DNA from: Rhodocollybia butyracea
Taxonomy: Eukaryota; Basidiomycota; Agaricomycetes; Agaricales; Omphalotaceae
Length of the DNA: 64,000 nt
Reading direction: 5' to 3'
Assembly: GCA_015501585.1 (NCBI GenBank)
Contig: JADNRY010000155.1
Span: 62,001 to 126,000, forward strand
Part shown: positions 1-11,406 of the stretch, one piece after another
Numbering within the stretch: position 1 is the first letter of the stretch
How the letters are laid out: each line of letters begins with the position of its first letter
Notes under the pieces: generated by a model
The model's database searches: none
Told to the model about the DNA's origin: nothing
Seen by the model: only the letters and a program-made list of their open reading frames with translations
Translations under genes and position numbers: made by a program

Positions 1-140
1 TGGGACGACGATGATATCGAGGATGAGTTTAGTGTGCAGCTGAGGTGCGTTTTCTTTGCATTTCTGTCCCAGTTTCAAACTCTTATGCGGTTGTAGAAAT
101 GAATTGGTCAAGACTGGGAAAGCTCCAGGGGATGCTATGG
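1..140 (+). repeat. Relic of the P450 5' flank
   Basis: The phrase GATGAGTTTAGTGTGCAG followed by a TGCGTT step and, about 60 bases later, GTAGAAATGA and TTGGTCAAGA resembles the P450 upstream flanks at 3020-3130 and 6925-7020. It looks like the edge of another copy of that flank, cut by the window start or decayed. No P450 follows it directly, because the HeLo gene comes next. Confidence 0.4.
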
Positions 141-980
141 AGCATTGACGAGTTCTTTTTGTACCCACTACAGTAACGTTTTGCAGTTCTCATTGTACAA
201 AGTCTTTCATCGCTATATCCGACTATGAATACTCGGACTCTCGCTCTCTCGGAATTCCAAAGTCTGTATCCGCCTTGATTGTGATGACCACCCTCGAACT
301 CGTTCGAGATGACACGCCCACATCCGTTTCAAATCCATTCGCGATTTCCCGCAGCATTCAGAGCCGCTTAGGTTCCGCGTACGCTGTCATGCTCTATACC
401 ATGGCTGCCGAGTCTTCTGAGAGCTTGAAGAATAACTGTGTTGGTCTGGACCTTCTCAGTCACCACCTACGGCAGTCGATGGATCCAGCGCATACATTCG
501 AGTGAGTCATTCATCTTCCTTGTATATAAGTAAGACTGTGGTGGCTAGGATGGCTGTAACTGACATATATATGGTGACTGACGCTCCGTTTGACCGAAAA
601 ACTGAGCCCATCGATTGAGGATGAAATCATACCACTTCAGTGAAAATGGACTTGGCTTTCGCGTCTACTTGACATCTATAGTGACTGAAGCTGCGCGCTG
701 TTCTGTTGCGTAACCCTGACTATAAGACGGCTAGCCTCAGTAAATGCAATCCGAAAAGCTTTACATAGTACATCATCAGGTTCCGTGGCATCCACGCTTA
801 GTTCAATGTATCCAGACAATTCCAGACTGTTGTATCATGATAACAGACTCCTCTAGTAGTATTAGATCGCCGCAGGCGCTGACCGCTGAACGTTCGAACC
901 ATGAGTCGAACCTGTACGATGTAGGAAGTGTCCATAATTGCACATGCGTTGAATTCGAACCAGCCAAGTGGCTTTGGGCG
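141..980. other. Intergenic stretch without a recognisable gene
   Basis: Only short open frames are present, for example a 76-codon frame at 275-505 and overlapping frames on both strands at 744-1058. None shows a domain, a convincing splice pattern or a paralogue elsewhere in the window. I see nothing else here. Confidence 0.5.
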
Positions 981-1072
981 TCTCCCCTTGCCGGCGTCTT
1001 GAATACTGCTAGACTTGAAGACATCTATCACGACCTCTAGCTTGTAAGCCAATAGCAAGCCAGCTCAATCTA
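981..1072 (+). pseudogene. Truncated duplicate of the HeLo gene
   Basis: The run around GACATCTATCACGACC (from 1019) and the following 40 bases match the HeLo coding sequence at about 1360-1415 with scattered substitutions; the bases before it align loosely with 1330-1358. The frame is closed by TAG and TAA where the intact gene has CAG and GGTAAT. This is a non-functional fragment about 350 bp upstream of the matching part of the gene, so a local duplication is likely. Confidence 0.65.
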
Positions 1073-1186
1073 CGCCAGATCTGCGTTGGTTCGTTAACAC
1101 CTTTGAACGACGCTGTACTAGATGTCTAGTTTCTCCACAAAAAGTTGCAGCGTTTGTTGCAGCGTCTGTACTACCCCCCACAAAAG

Positions 1187-2515
1187 ATGGCAGCGTTTGG
1201 CCTTGTTTCAGGAGCCATTGGAATTGCCTCCATCTTCAGCACATGCATAGAATGCTTCAACTATATTCAAACGAGGCGACAGTTTGCAAAAGACTCGCAG
1301 ACAGATTTTCTGAACTTTAGCATCCTGAAACTGCGTTTCTCCCTTTGGGGGAAGTCCGTGGACATCTATCACGACCCCCAGCTTGGTAATCCGATAGCAA
1401 CCCAGCTCGATCTGGATGTTGCAAGGGATATCATATTCCACATCCTCCTCCTTTTCGATGATTCGGAGATTATATCGAAAAAGTACCCGATACCCGCGGA
1501 CTTGGATTTGGCAGGTGGATACACCTATAACGATATAGAGAAAAGATACATCGAAGTAGTCAACCACTTACAACATGCGGCTGCCCTTCGGCAGAAACGA
1601 ATCGGTTGGCTCAGGCTGACAAAGTGGACTCTGTATGATAAGAAGAGGTTTTCGGATCTCACTGAAAACATTAGCAGACTGATCGATAACCTCGAGGCTG
1701 TCTTTCCAGGGGATGGCCATCGCCGTGAGGTTAAAGCGGTGCTAGATAGCCGAAACCTTACTATATACTCTTCCCAGAAGAGTCAGGAAGGGTGTAGAGC
1801 TGCTAAAGCTTATACACCACATCCAAGCGCCGTATGTGGCAGCCAGACAGGGAATTCCATTACCGGACGTTCCTCGCCCAACTCCCCCCGCGCTAGTGCT
1901 GTAAATACTGACAGCAGCGTGGTTACGATCCCCACGACCCTCAATCATTCGAGCTCACCCCCTCTCCACTCTGAACTGCATTATGATGGTCAGATACGCA
2001 GGCTCACCGAAAACCTAAACGCCTTGCAAACGCTCGTCACGAACCACCACACTATTCTTGCCAGCTTGCAGCAGTCCATCGGAAATGTGACAGCATCCAC
2101 CCAAACCAGTCAAACCAAGATGGAGCACCTGATGGGTCGTGTCGAGACTCTCATTACGTCGCTGAAAGGTGTTGAAGGGGACTCCGTTCCGAATCATATG
2201 CATAAACCCCAACGACCCCAATTTTTCGAGTCCCCCCGACCTGTCCGAGTGCAGGATGACGATAGATCAGGTATGGCATGCGCAGAAAACGATTGCTCGT
2301 TTGCGCTCTCAGACCCCCTTCCTTTGCCTATCCCTAGCCCTTTTACATCGTCTTGTTCCCGAGCCAACGGGTTTCCGCTTGCTTCATTCGCCGGAGTCCC
2401 GGCTCTTCCAACGTCACCAGTAAATTTAACAGCTCCCGGTACTGCGTCTGTGACACTCCCCACTCATACCCTGCCTGTCATATATGGAAAAGAATCACTT
2501 ACGCACTTGCTTTAA
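1187..2515 (+). CDS. HeLo-domain protein (fungal cell-death executor-like)
   Basis: Single-exon frame of 442 codons from ATG 1187. An in-frame ATG at 1145 exists, but the start MAAFGLVSGAIGIAS is the typical opening of HeLo domains. Residues 1 to about 190 fit the HeLo fold: a hydrophobic N-terminal helix (2-22), then FNYIQTRRQFAKD, LKLRFSLWGKSVDI and a long helical part ending LIDNLEAVFPG. Residues 190-262 are Ser/Pro/Thr-rich, about 265-328 form a predicted coiled coil (IRRLTENLNALQTLV...MEHLMGRVETLI), and the tail is proline-rich. HeLo domains are known from HET-S and related membrane-permeabilising fungal proteins. No NLR gene or clear prion motif lies beside it, so a cell-death role is inferred from the domain alone. 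An incompatibility-related or regulatory HeLo-like protein is the alternative. Confidence 0.75.
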   Translation: MAAFGLVSGAIGIASIFSTCIECFNYIQTRRQFAKDSQTDFLNFSILKLRFSLWGKSVDIYHDPQLGNPIATQLDLDVARDIIFHILLLFDDSEIISKKYPIPADLDLAGGYTYNDIEKRYIEVVNHLQHAAALRQKRIGWLRLTKWTLYDKKRFSDLTENISRLIDNLEAVFPGDGHRREVKAVLDSRNLTIYSSQKSQEGCRAAKAYTPHPSAVCGSQTGNSITGRSSPNSPRASAVNTDSSVVTIPTTLNHSSSPPLHSELHYDGQIRRLTENLNALQTLVTNHHTILASLQQSIGNVTASTQTSQTKMEHLMGRVETLITSLKGVEGDSVPNHMHKPQRPQFFESPRPVRVQDDDRSGMACAENDCSFALSDPLPLPIPSPFTSSCSRANGFPLASFAGVPALPTSPVNLTAPGTASVTLPTHTLPVIYGKESLTHLL

Positions 2516-2738
2516 TGCCTCAGTTACGGTGGATATCTGACTGGATCTCGGGAATAAGTTGATAGCGTTATTTACATTAGTTTAGGTGTATACCAGAATA
2601 GCTAGTTCGATTTTTTTATGTCGCGATTCGCTTTTTTTAAAAACCGTGACGATCCATTGAATTCCTGGCCAGTGGCGGGACTTACAGTGGCGGGGCGGGA
2701 CTTGCTAAGGGACGGTGTACATTCATGCTCGTTACATT
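2516..2738. other. Intergenic between HeLo gene and first P450 unit
   Basis: Short spacer with a poly-T/poly-A patch near 2610-2640 and short GC-rich repeats (GTGGCGGG twice near 2672-2697). No gene is visible. Confidence 0.5.
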
Positions 2739-3419
2739 GCGTCACAGATCGCAAGGTGTAGTTAAGTATAGCGTATGTGTTTTGCGGATTTCCAAGCAAT
2801 TGCCAGATCTTATATGAGGAACGACGTTATCACATCAGTCAAGATTCACGCCAAATTCGCTGAACTTTCAAATAACTCACTCATAAGTAATTCGTGCGTG
2901 ATCACGTCAGGTCTCACGTGGGCGTGTTGCATACGGTTCCTTCACTCAACGACAACCACTCACTCACTGTCAGTACTTAGTGCTCTGCCCATATTGTGGA
3001 GACAAGCTATAGGAGGCCAATCGAGATGATTCAGTGTGCAGATGAAGTGCGTTATACTATCTCCCTTCGATTGAATCTCATATAAATCTGTTTGCAGAAA
3101 TGAGAAGAGCTGGTCCAAGAGACTTTCGTTTTTCCGGCCAACTCTATCGACCTTAAGCGCTTAAGCTTAAGCGTTGAGTATCACGGAAAACAATTCCTTC
3201 ACGTGTGTTCTCCACGCTAGTATCTCTTTATCATGGTTCATCGGGGTCCAAAGACCAGCATTATAACACTTACACAAGTCACCACACTATCTGAACATGT
3301 ACTTGCACGCCTTCAAGATCAATTGCAGCTCGATTTGAAAAGGACTAGGAAACCTAAGCACGAGCTAGCATCTCTCAATCGAACCCGTTCTTAACCGATA
3401 GCTTATAAGCAAAATCCAA

Positions 3420-3870
3420 ATTTTAGGAAAGGTCGGAACGCGATACAGAACAAGCAGAGGAAAAGAGAGAAGAAAGAACCAAGTGTGGCTGAACGGGCAG
3501 AAAAATGGAAGCCAACAAAACGACGTTGACCAGTAACAGAAAATCCAGCGAATCAAAATCCGAAATCAGCAAAGGCGAATCTGGAACCAAAGAAACAACC
3601 CGGGACCAAAGAAACGCCTGAAGCGGTGCTGATATGAGGAACAGGAACAGGACTCGGCGGCGGCGGTGGTGGTGGAATAATAGCAAAGGCGATTTCCAGC
3701 CCGTCAATTCAGTGTTCAAGTTTGGCTCGACGAATTTCAATAAAGAATACGCAACCTTGGGAGAATTCTCACTGTCACTCTCTAGCATCCGTTCTGTTAT
3801 TCTCCACGCCCATTCTTACGAGTGAAAGCACAAACAGCACGCGATTTCGGTTTCCCTTCCTTCCGATTCT
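3420..3870 (+). pseudogene. Decayed piece of the Ser-rich coiled-coil gene
   Basis: Several blocks resemble the intact gene at 53743-54651 in the same order: GTGTGGCTGAACGGGC then AAATGGAAGCC (about 3485-3512), TCTAGCATCCGTTCT (3781-3795), and CAGCACGCGATTTCG (about 3835-3849), which corresponds to the IARDF codons of the intact gene. The frame is broken throughout. It lies about 400 bp upstream of the P450-1 start. Confidence 0.5.
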
Positions 3871-4216
3871 CAATCCGGATTCGTCGGATACGGTCCTTAG
3901 CTGGGTCGCTCTTCTCTTCTTCCTCCGCTGTTTGGGTAACTGCCTATACGGAATTATAACTTCTCCGAGTAATTTTTCCTGAATTCCTGAACGCGTGGAC
4001 GAATCTCTACTATCTAGGTGCCGGAAATTAATGAACGAACACTGTACGACCACGTGTCTCTGCTTTCGAATTCGAATTTGAACTCAACTTCAAGGAACAG
4101 ATTCTTGTGCATGGAGCTGGTAGGTTTTGACCAGGCCGTTCGGTCCGCTGCCGTCGATATTATTTGTCGCTCCTTCCAAGCCCAGTTTGCCAATCATCCA
4201 GCTTATCTGAACTTCT

Positions 4217-4223
4217 TATAAAG
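4217..4223 (+). promoter_or_regulatory. TATA box of P450-1
   Basis: TATAAAG 43 nt upstream of the ATG. The same element is found at a similar distance in the other paralogues: TATAAAG 8112 (P450-2), TATAAAAG 19041 (P450-3), TATAAAA 31506 (P450-4) and 48177 (P450-5), and a weaker CATAAAA 56842 (P450-6). Confidence 0.6.
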
Positions 4224-4265
4224 ATGCATGTATGTCTTGAATGAGACATCTGCTGTACCCGCACA

Positions 4266-6370
4266 ATGCCCAAATTCGAGTTGACGCACGCTCTGGCTCT
4301 TCTTGTCTTTACTCTAGCTTTAGCTCTATACGCACGATGGAAGAATTCGGGCCAATTTCCTCTCCCCCCAGGTCCCAGGAAGCTTCCAATTCTAGGGAAC
4401 TTGTTTGATGTTCCCCAAAAAGGTTACATCTGGCTTGAATACGCAAAGATGTGTCGAAAACATAGTAAGGAGTTTCCACTATGATCGAGGACATACATCT
4501 ATTCACGGAGATATCCAGATTCTGACATCATCCACCTCAGTGCTCTTGGAAACTCCGTTGTCGTTCTGAATTCTGCCCAGATAGTAAGCGATCTTCTTGA
4601 GAAGCGGTCCTCGCTATACTCGAGTCGACCTCCTACGGTGCGTGATGGCTGCCTTGTTTAGCTTGTGTATACCATATTTATTCAGTTGCTCTCGTTTTTG
4701 GCAGGTAATGTTGGGGGAGTTGATGGGGTAGGGGTTTAACCTTTTTCTACTGCTTATGCGTTACTCTAACACTACATTAGATGGGGAGCTGCGTTAGCAT
4801 TCCGACCCAATGATGATGCTTGGAAAGCTCAGCGAAAAATAATTACACGTGCAATCTCTCCGGCAGACCCGAAGCTTTTTCACTTGACACAAATCACAGC
4901 TACCCATGATCTTCTTCGAGTCCTCGCGCATTCCAACGATATCATGAAAGATTTGCATATGTGAGCATCTCCACAGTTCAAGCAGACGGAAACAGACTCA
5001 GTCCTTACGACTAGGTGGGCTGCTGGTTTCATCATGGATGTAATTTACGGAATTCGAGGAGAGGAAGCGGAGATCTTTCTCAAGACCGCAGTCGAAGCGG
5101 TAGATTCTATAGCCATCGCTGGAACTCCTGGTGAATTCCTGGTAGACCAAATTCCCTTTCGTGAGTAAATTGCCGCGTATTTGTCTCGGATGTCTTACAC
5201 CCCCGTATTGCAGTGAAATACATACCAGAATGGTTTCCAGGAGCCGATTTCAAGCGCAAAGCAAGAGAATGGAATGTTCTGCGCATAAAGATGACAGAAG
5301 ATGCTTACCGCGTAACCAAAGAACGAATGGTACGTTCTTTGTTATGAGGTCGTCACGTCTTTACTCACATAGTGCATAGGCTGCTGGCACTGCTACCCCG
5401 TCTCTTGCATCGGTTGCCCTTGAACAAATGGATCTTACCAAGGATATAGCACAGCAGGAAGAGCTCATCAAAATGGCCTCTGTCATAGCGTATGGAGGTA
5501 AGATAAACAGGCTATTTTATTCGCTTACTTGACTTGAGACTCATCTACCTCAAAAGGTGGTTTGGACACAGTAGCTATGACCTTGCAGGCTTTTATCCTG
5601 GTGAAAAAATCTGTCTCGATGCCTTATAAGCATGTTTCTAAATGAAGTGCAGGCTATGTTGATGAATCCGGATGTTCAAACTAAAGCCCAGTGTGAGCTT
5701 GACAGGGTTTTGGCACCAGGAGATCTACCAAACTTCTCTCTCGAGCCAGATCTCCCATACATCTCCGCAATTGTTCGAGAGGTATTCAGGTACGATACTA
5801 TCTCCTTCGTGTCCTATCTATGTATAGTTAAAATCCATTCATATAGGTATCAACCAGCTACACCGCTAGGTTTTCCACATCTGGTTACGGATGATGATGT
5901 CTATTCAGGATATCTAATTCCAAAAGGCTCGATTATCATCCCTAACGTGTGGTCAATCCTGCACAACGAGGATGATTATCCAGATCCATATCGATTCAAC
6001 CCTTCCCGATATCTTGATATTAATGGGAAGATAGACCACAGCATCAAGGATCCCATAAGTCCTGTATTTGGATTTGGCAGGCGCGCTTGTGTGAGTACTC
6101 TGAGTTTTCGCTTAAGTTGACTTTGAATGATTTATCAGCACTCAGCCCGGTAAGGATGTTGCAGCAGCGTCATTGTGGATCGCGGTGGCATCCATTTTAA
6201 CTTGCTACACCATCGAGCCTGAGATCGATGAGCGTGGTAATCTTATGGAGAGAACAGGAGAGTGGCATCAGGGACCAACATTGTTCAACTGTCCGGTCCC
6301 TTCCAAATGTCGTTTCGTTTTTCGTTCTAAAGACGTGGAAGCATCTTTACATGGAGGAAAATGTACTTGA
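4266..6370 (+). CDS. Cytochrome P450 monooxygenase P450-1
   Basis: Eleven exons join in frame: 4266-4464, 4519-4637, 4705-4727, 4781-4960, 5015-5160, 5214-5329, 5380-5497, 5557-5600, 5653-5789, 5847-6090, 6146-6370, giving 516 residues. N-terminal membrane anchor (about 7-24), hinge LPPGPRKLPILGN, C-helix WKAQR (128-132), I-helix GGLDT (301-305), EVFR as ExxR (358-361) and heme loop FGFGRRACPG with Cys442. P450s of this type are ER-bound, use a P450 reductase and oxidise lipophilic substrates; the hinge and heme loop resemble proteins often labelled O-methylsterigmatocystin oxidoreductase-like, but no substrate can be inferred. Unlike P450-3 to -6 it has no intron between the NVW and SILHN codons. 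No lesion seen, so probably functional. Confidence 0.9.
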
Positions 6371-6698
6371 GAACTGTGTATATACTTTTAAATATACACC
6401 GTCAAATGTCAAAGTTACAAGTTACACTCGTACAAAGGTGATTGCCATTATCAAATCCACAAAGTGGATTTAACCTGTCCGTGTCATCGCTCATGATCAT
6501 GTAGACCGATACCAATCCAGTAATTGGTGCCCTCCTGTAAGTTGCTACCTCTGTCAGTTTTAGCCAGACTTAAGTCTTGAGGGGGTTCCAGTCCGCAAGA
6601 TCGCCATACTCAAGGTCAAAGGAAGTCTACTGTCTTGGTACTTCTTCAATAGCAGTGATCTCGGTACCGGTCTCAACCTCCTCTTTTTGGTGGAGTTT
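6371..6698. other. 3' flank of P450-1
   Basis: Non-coding and AT-rich just after the stop, closely matching 10274-10560 after P450-2. It ends at the tandem unit boundary. Confidence 0.6.
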
Positions 6699-7329
6699 GC
6701 GTCACAGATCGTAAGGTGTAGCTAGGTAGAGCATATGTCTTTTTTGCCAGGTCCTATACAAGGAATCACGCTTTCAGATTTCTTTCAGTCGAACATAATT
6801 CGTGCGTGATCATGTCAACTATCACGTGAGCGCGTTGCATTCATTCAGCGGCCAGCCCACCTTTCCTTCACTCAACCACTCAGTACTTAGTGCCCATATC
6901 CTGTGGAGCCAAGTTATAGGAAGATAATCGGGATGAGTTTAGTGTGCAGATGAAGTGCGTTATACTATCTCCCTTCGAATGAATCTCGTATAAATCTGCT
7001 TGGAAGGTTCCAAACTTCCAAGACTTTCGTTTTTCCGGCCAACTCTGTCGACCTCGAGCGGCGAGTATCATGAAAAATTCCGACAATTCCGTCACGTCCG
7101 TTCTCCAATCTAATTTATCTCCTTTATCATGGTTCATCGGGGCGCAAAGACCAGCATTATAACTTACACAAGTCACCACAGTGTCTGAACATGAACTTGC
7201 ACCCCTTCAAGATCAATTGCAGCTCGACTTTTAAAAGGACTAGGAAACCTAAGCGCGAGCTAGCATCTTTCAATCGAACCCGATAGCTTATATGCAAAAT
7301 CCGAATTCAGATGACTCATAGGAAAGGTC

Positions 7330-7760
7330 GGAACACGATACAGAACGAGCAGGGGAAAAGAGAGAAGAAAGAACCAGCATGGCCGAGCGGGTAAAGAAAT
7401 GGAAGCCGACAAAACGATGTTGACCAGTAATCCAGCGAAGGCAAACCCGGAACCAAAGGAACATCTGAAGCGGTGCTGGTATGAGCAACAGGAACAGCAC
7501 GTATGGGTTAGGTTTATTGCCAGCTTGGGACCAAATACTGATACGCCAATCAGAATCAGAACAATAGCAAAGGCGACGTCCAGCTGCCAATCGGCGTTCG
7601 AGTTGGACTCCACGAATTTCAATGAAGACTCGGAGAATTTCTACTGTCACTCCGTAGCATCCGTTCTGTTAGCATTTTCTTCACGCTCATTCTTATGAGT
7701 GCAAATACAAACAGCACGCGATTTCGGTTTGCCTTCCCTTCCGTTTCCCAATTCGGGTCG
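7330..7760 (+). pseudogene. Decayed piece of the Ser-rich coiled-coil gene
   Basis: Counterpart of 3420-3870 in unit 2. Blocks GAAGACTCGGAG (about 7624-7635), TAGCATCCGTTCTG (about 7657) and CAGCACGCGATTTCGG (about 7711) follow the order of the intact gene at 54160-54270. Frames are interrupted. It lies about 400 bp upstream of P450-2. Confidence 0.5.
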
Positions 7761-8111
7761 GCTACGGGTAGCTGGGTCGCTCCTCTCTTCATCCTCCGCT
7801 GTTTTGGTATTGTCTATACGGAATTATAACATCGCCGAGTGATTTGTCCCAAACGCGTGAACGAATCGCTGGATAATGAGGGGCGATATACAACCGCTCC
7901 GGAAATTAAAGACGCATACGAGCACGTGTGCGCTCAGCATTGTCGTTGTCTCTTGTTGAAATTGAAAGCTCTGCTTTCGAATTTGACTCCAAGGAACAGA
8001 TTCTTGTGCGTGGCCGGAAGATTTTTGACCAGATCAGGACAGGCCATTCAGTTCGCCGCTGTCGACTCCTTCCAAGCCAGTCTGCCAATCACCTAGCTTA
8101 TCTGAGCTTCT

Positions 8112-8118
8112 TATAAAG
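8112..8118 (+). promoter_or_regulatory. TATA box of P450-2
   Basis: TATAAAG 44 nt before the chosen ATG at 8162. The position matches the P450-1 promoter, which supports choosing ATG 8162 rather than the in-frame ATG at 8123, only 5 nt past the TATA box. Confidence 0.6.
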
Positions 8119-8161
8119 ATACATGGATATGTTGATCGAGACATCTGCTGTACCCCCCACA

Positions 8162-10273
8162 ATGCCCAAATTCGAGCTGATACACGCTCTAGCTCTTCTT
8201 TTCTTTACTCCAGTTCTAGCCCTATGCGCACGATGGAAGAATTCGAGCCAATTTCCTCTACCTCCTGGTCCCAGGAAGCTTCCAATTCTGGGGAACTTGT
8301 TCGATATTCCTACAAAAGGCTACATCTGGCTTGAATATGCAAAGATGTGTCGAAAACATAGTAAGGAGTTTCCACTATGATCGAGGACATACATCTATTC
8401 ACGGAGATATCCAGATTCTGACATCATCCACCTTAGTGCTCTCGGAAATTCCATTGTCGTTCTGAATTCTGCCCAGATAGTAAGCGATCTTCTTGAGAAG
8501 CGGTCCTCGCTATATTCGAGTCGACCTCCGACGGTGCGTGATGGCTACCTTGTTTAGCTTGTGTCCACCATGCTCAGTCGCTCTCGTTTTTGGCAGGTAA
8601 TGTTAGGGGAGTTGATGGGGTAGGCGTTTGACCTTTCTATTGCTAATGCGTAACTCTAACACTACATTAGATGGGGAAATGCGTTTGCATTCCGACCCAA
8701 TGACAATGCTTGGAAAGCTCAGCGAAAAACGTTTACACATGCAATCCCTCCGGCAGACGCGAAGCGTTTTCACTTGAAACAAATCACAGCTACCCATGAT
8801 CTTCTTCGAGTCCTCACGCATTCCAACGATATCATGAAAGATTTGCATATGTGAGTATCTCCACCAGTCAAGCAGACGGAAATAGATACAGATTCAGTCC
8901 TTACGTCTAGGTGGGCTGCTGGTTTCATCATGGACGTAATCTACGGAATTCAAGGAGAGGAAGCGGAGACTTTCCTCAAGACCGCAGTCGAAGCGGTACA
9001 CTCTATAGCCATCGCTGGAACTCCTGGTAAATTTCTGGTAGACCAAATTCCCTTTCGTAAGTAAATTGCCTCTGTATCCGTCTCGGATGTCCAACACCCC
9101 GTACTCCAGTGAAATACGTACCAGAATGGTTTCCAGGAGCCGGATTTAAGCGCAAAGCGAGAGAATGGAATAATCTGCGCATCAAGATGACCGAAGATGC
9201 TTACCGCGTGACCAAAGAACGAACGGTACGTTCCTTGTTATGAGGTCGTCACATCTTTGTTGACATGATGCATTAGGCTGCTGGCACTGCTACCCCGTCT
9301 CTTGCATCGGTTGCCCTTGAACAAATGGATCTTACCAAGGATATAGTACAGCAGGAAGAGCTCATCAAAGCAGTCTCTGTTACAGCGTATGGAGGTAAGA
9401 TAAACAACCCACTTTATTCGCTTACTTGACTTGCAGCTCAATCTATCCGAAAAGCTGGTTTAGACACAGTAGTTATGGCTTTGGAGGCTTTTATCTTGGT
9501 GAGCAAATCTGTCTCGATGCCTTGTAAGCATGGCTCTTAATGAAGTGCAGGCTATGTTGATGAATCCGGATGTTCAAACCAAAGCCCAGCGTGAGCTTGA
9601 CAGGGTTTTGGCACCAGGAGATCTACCAAACTTCTCTCTTGAGCCAGATCTCCCATACATCTCCGCAATTGTTCGAGAGGTATTCAGGTACAATACTATC
9701 TCCTTAGTATCCTATCGATGTATAGTAAAAGTCTTTTCACACAGGTATCAACCAGCTACGCCTCTAGGTTTTCCACATCTGGTTACGGATGATGATGTCT
9801 ATTCAGGATATCTAATTCCAAAAGACTCGATTATCATCTCTAATGTGTGGTCAATCCTGCACAACGATGAAGATTATCCAGATCCATATCGATTCAACCC
9901 TTCCCGATACCTTGATGTTAATGGGAAGATAGACCACAGCATCAAGGATCCTATAAGTCCTGTATTTGGATTTGGCAGGCGCGCTTGTGTGAGTGCTATT
10001 TTCGTACTCTTAGTTTTCGCTCGAGTTGACGTATTTATCAACACTCAGCCCGGTAAGGATGTTGCAGTGGCATCATTGTGGATCGCGGTGGCATCCATTC
10101 TAACCTGCTACAACATTGAGCCTGAGATAGATGAGCGTGGTAATCTTATGGAGAGAAAAGGAGAGTGGCATCAGGGACCAACATTGTTTAACCGCCCGCT
10201 CCCTTTCAAATGTCGTTTCATTTTTCGTTCTAAAGACGTGGAAGCATCTTTACAAGGAGGCAAATGTACTTGA
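8162..10273 (+). CDS. Cytochrome P450 monooxygenase P450-2
   Basis: Exons 8162-8360, 8415-8533, 8597-8619, 8671-8850, 8911-9056, 9110-9225, 9277-9394, 9455-9498, 9551-9687, 9745-9988 and 10049-10273 have the same lengths and phases as P450-1 and give 516 residues. Motifs: anchor helix, LPPGPRKLPILGN, WKAQR, AGLDT in the I helix, EVFR and FGFGRRACPG. It is a recent tandem duplicate of P450-1 and likewise lacks the NVW/SILHN intron. The I-helix entry is the canonical AGxDT rather than the GGxDT of the paralogues. The codon before intron 6 is ACG, where all others have ATG. Family role as for P450-1; substrate unknown. No frame lesion seen. Confidence 0.9.
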
Positions 10274-11406
10274 GAACTGTGTACATACTTTTAAATATAC
10301 ACAGTCAAATGTCAAAGTTACAAGTTACACTCGTACAATGGTGATTGTTATCAAACCCACAAAGTGGTAATTTAACTTGTCCGTGCCATCGCTCATGATC
10401 ATGCAGACCGATACCAATCCAGTAAGGTGACCCCCCTGTAAGTTGCTACCTCTGCTAGCTTAGCTTTAGACAGACTTCATACTCAAGGTCGAAGGAAGTC
10501 CCGGTACCCCAATAGGTGATCTTGGTACCGGTCTTAACCTCCTCTTACTGGGGGAGTTTGACGGAACGCTAAGTACGACTACGCCGACTGATTTGGTACC
10601 GCTTTTCCTGGGTTGTTCTGATTTTATGGCTATAATAAAAAAATTCAACTTCAAGAATCAAGATCTTCAAATCCCCAAAGTCCATATAGAGCGGAATTCT
10701 ACCGAGCACAATTTATCATTAAAAAGACAGGATAAATAGACAATGGCAAATGGCGTGATCCAACTATGTAGTAGTTTTTCTGAGAGAATATCCTGGTCTT
10801 TATCCACCTGCGTAGCTCCGACCTGAACCTTCACAACGTAAGGAGATGGGTCTGGATTCTAGTAAAGCTAAAGGCTGATGGTATCCAAGGCAATGGTTCC
10901 AAACATGGTATTTAGTGCAGACCTTCTACCGGTCAGGCCTCAGGAGTGAGGCATGTAGTAAGTTATACAGAGTCAAAAATGGCTATACTTAGTTGGCTAT
11001 CTGCTGTTCAATGTTCAATACTTACTCATCGGCCGTTATGAAACCCAGCGATGGCTTCAAGATAATACGAAATCATACTAGGTGTAAATCATAAGAACTA
11101 TCATCATTGACCGACGAACACGCTCTGTGCCTCATTTGGTTAGCAGAGGTGAGTTCAACCCCCGAGTTAAGTCGGCCGAAATGTCGCGATATATAGATTA
11201 AAACTCAACGGTTATCCCTGATTCTATAACCATGTAGATTAGTACTCGTTACTGAAAGCTTGAATACTGTAAGGATGTCCATATATTTGGATGGTAAATC
11301 CCAGGGCTGGTCATCCCTGACTCGGATACTATTTACTCCAGCTATATTAAGTATACTGTGGATGAATTTACTAGGTCCTGACACTTGCGAGTCCTCGAGG
11401 CTCTAG
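10274..11406. other. Spacer between P450-2 and seven-helix gene A
   Basis: Non-coding. From about 10560 it is paralogous to 14930-16220, upstream of seven-helix gene B: shared blocks include GGTACCGCTTTTC, TTCTGATTTTAT and the step before the start (GATGAATTTAC here, GATGAGTTCAC there). The gene B start ATG is GTG here (about 11360), and a stop follows in that frame, so gene A must begin further downstream. Confidence 0.55.

Larger units (their letters stand above)
2739..6698 (+). repeat. Tandem duplication unit 1 (P450-1 unit)
   Basis: The unit starts at GCGTCACAGATCGCAAGG and is followed head-to-tail by a second unit starting at GCGTCACAGATCGTAAGG (6699). It contains 5' flank, a decayed Ser-rich gene piece, P450-1 and a 3' flank ending in CCGGTCTCAACCTCCTCTT. 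Similarity to unit 2 is visible along the entire length, coding and non-coding. Confidence 0.85.
6699..10560 (+). repeat. Tandem duplication unit 2 (P450-2 unit)
   Basis: Second head-to-tail copy of the unit starting at 2739. The match ends near 10560, after CCGGTCTTAACCTCCTCTTA, where unit 1 ends at the junction. Beyond this point the sequence continues into the flank of the seven-helix gene, which unit 1 lacks. Confidence 0.85.

Noticed and set aside
744..1058. Overlapping open frames on both strands
   Set aside because: They shadow a decayed HeLo fragment and have no domain.
3420..3870. Minus-strand hydrophobic frames upstream of P450-1 and P450-2 as membrane proteins
   Set aside because: They are antisense to the decayed Ser-rich gene pieces and are not conserved between the two units in frame.
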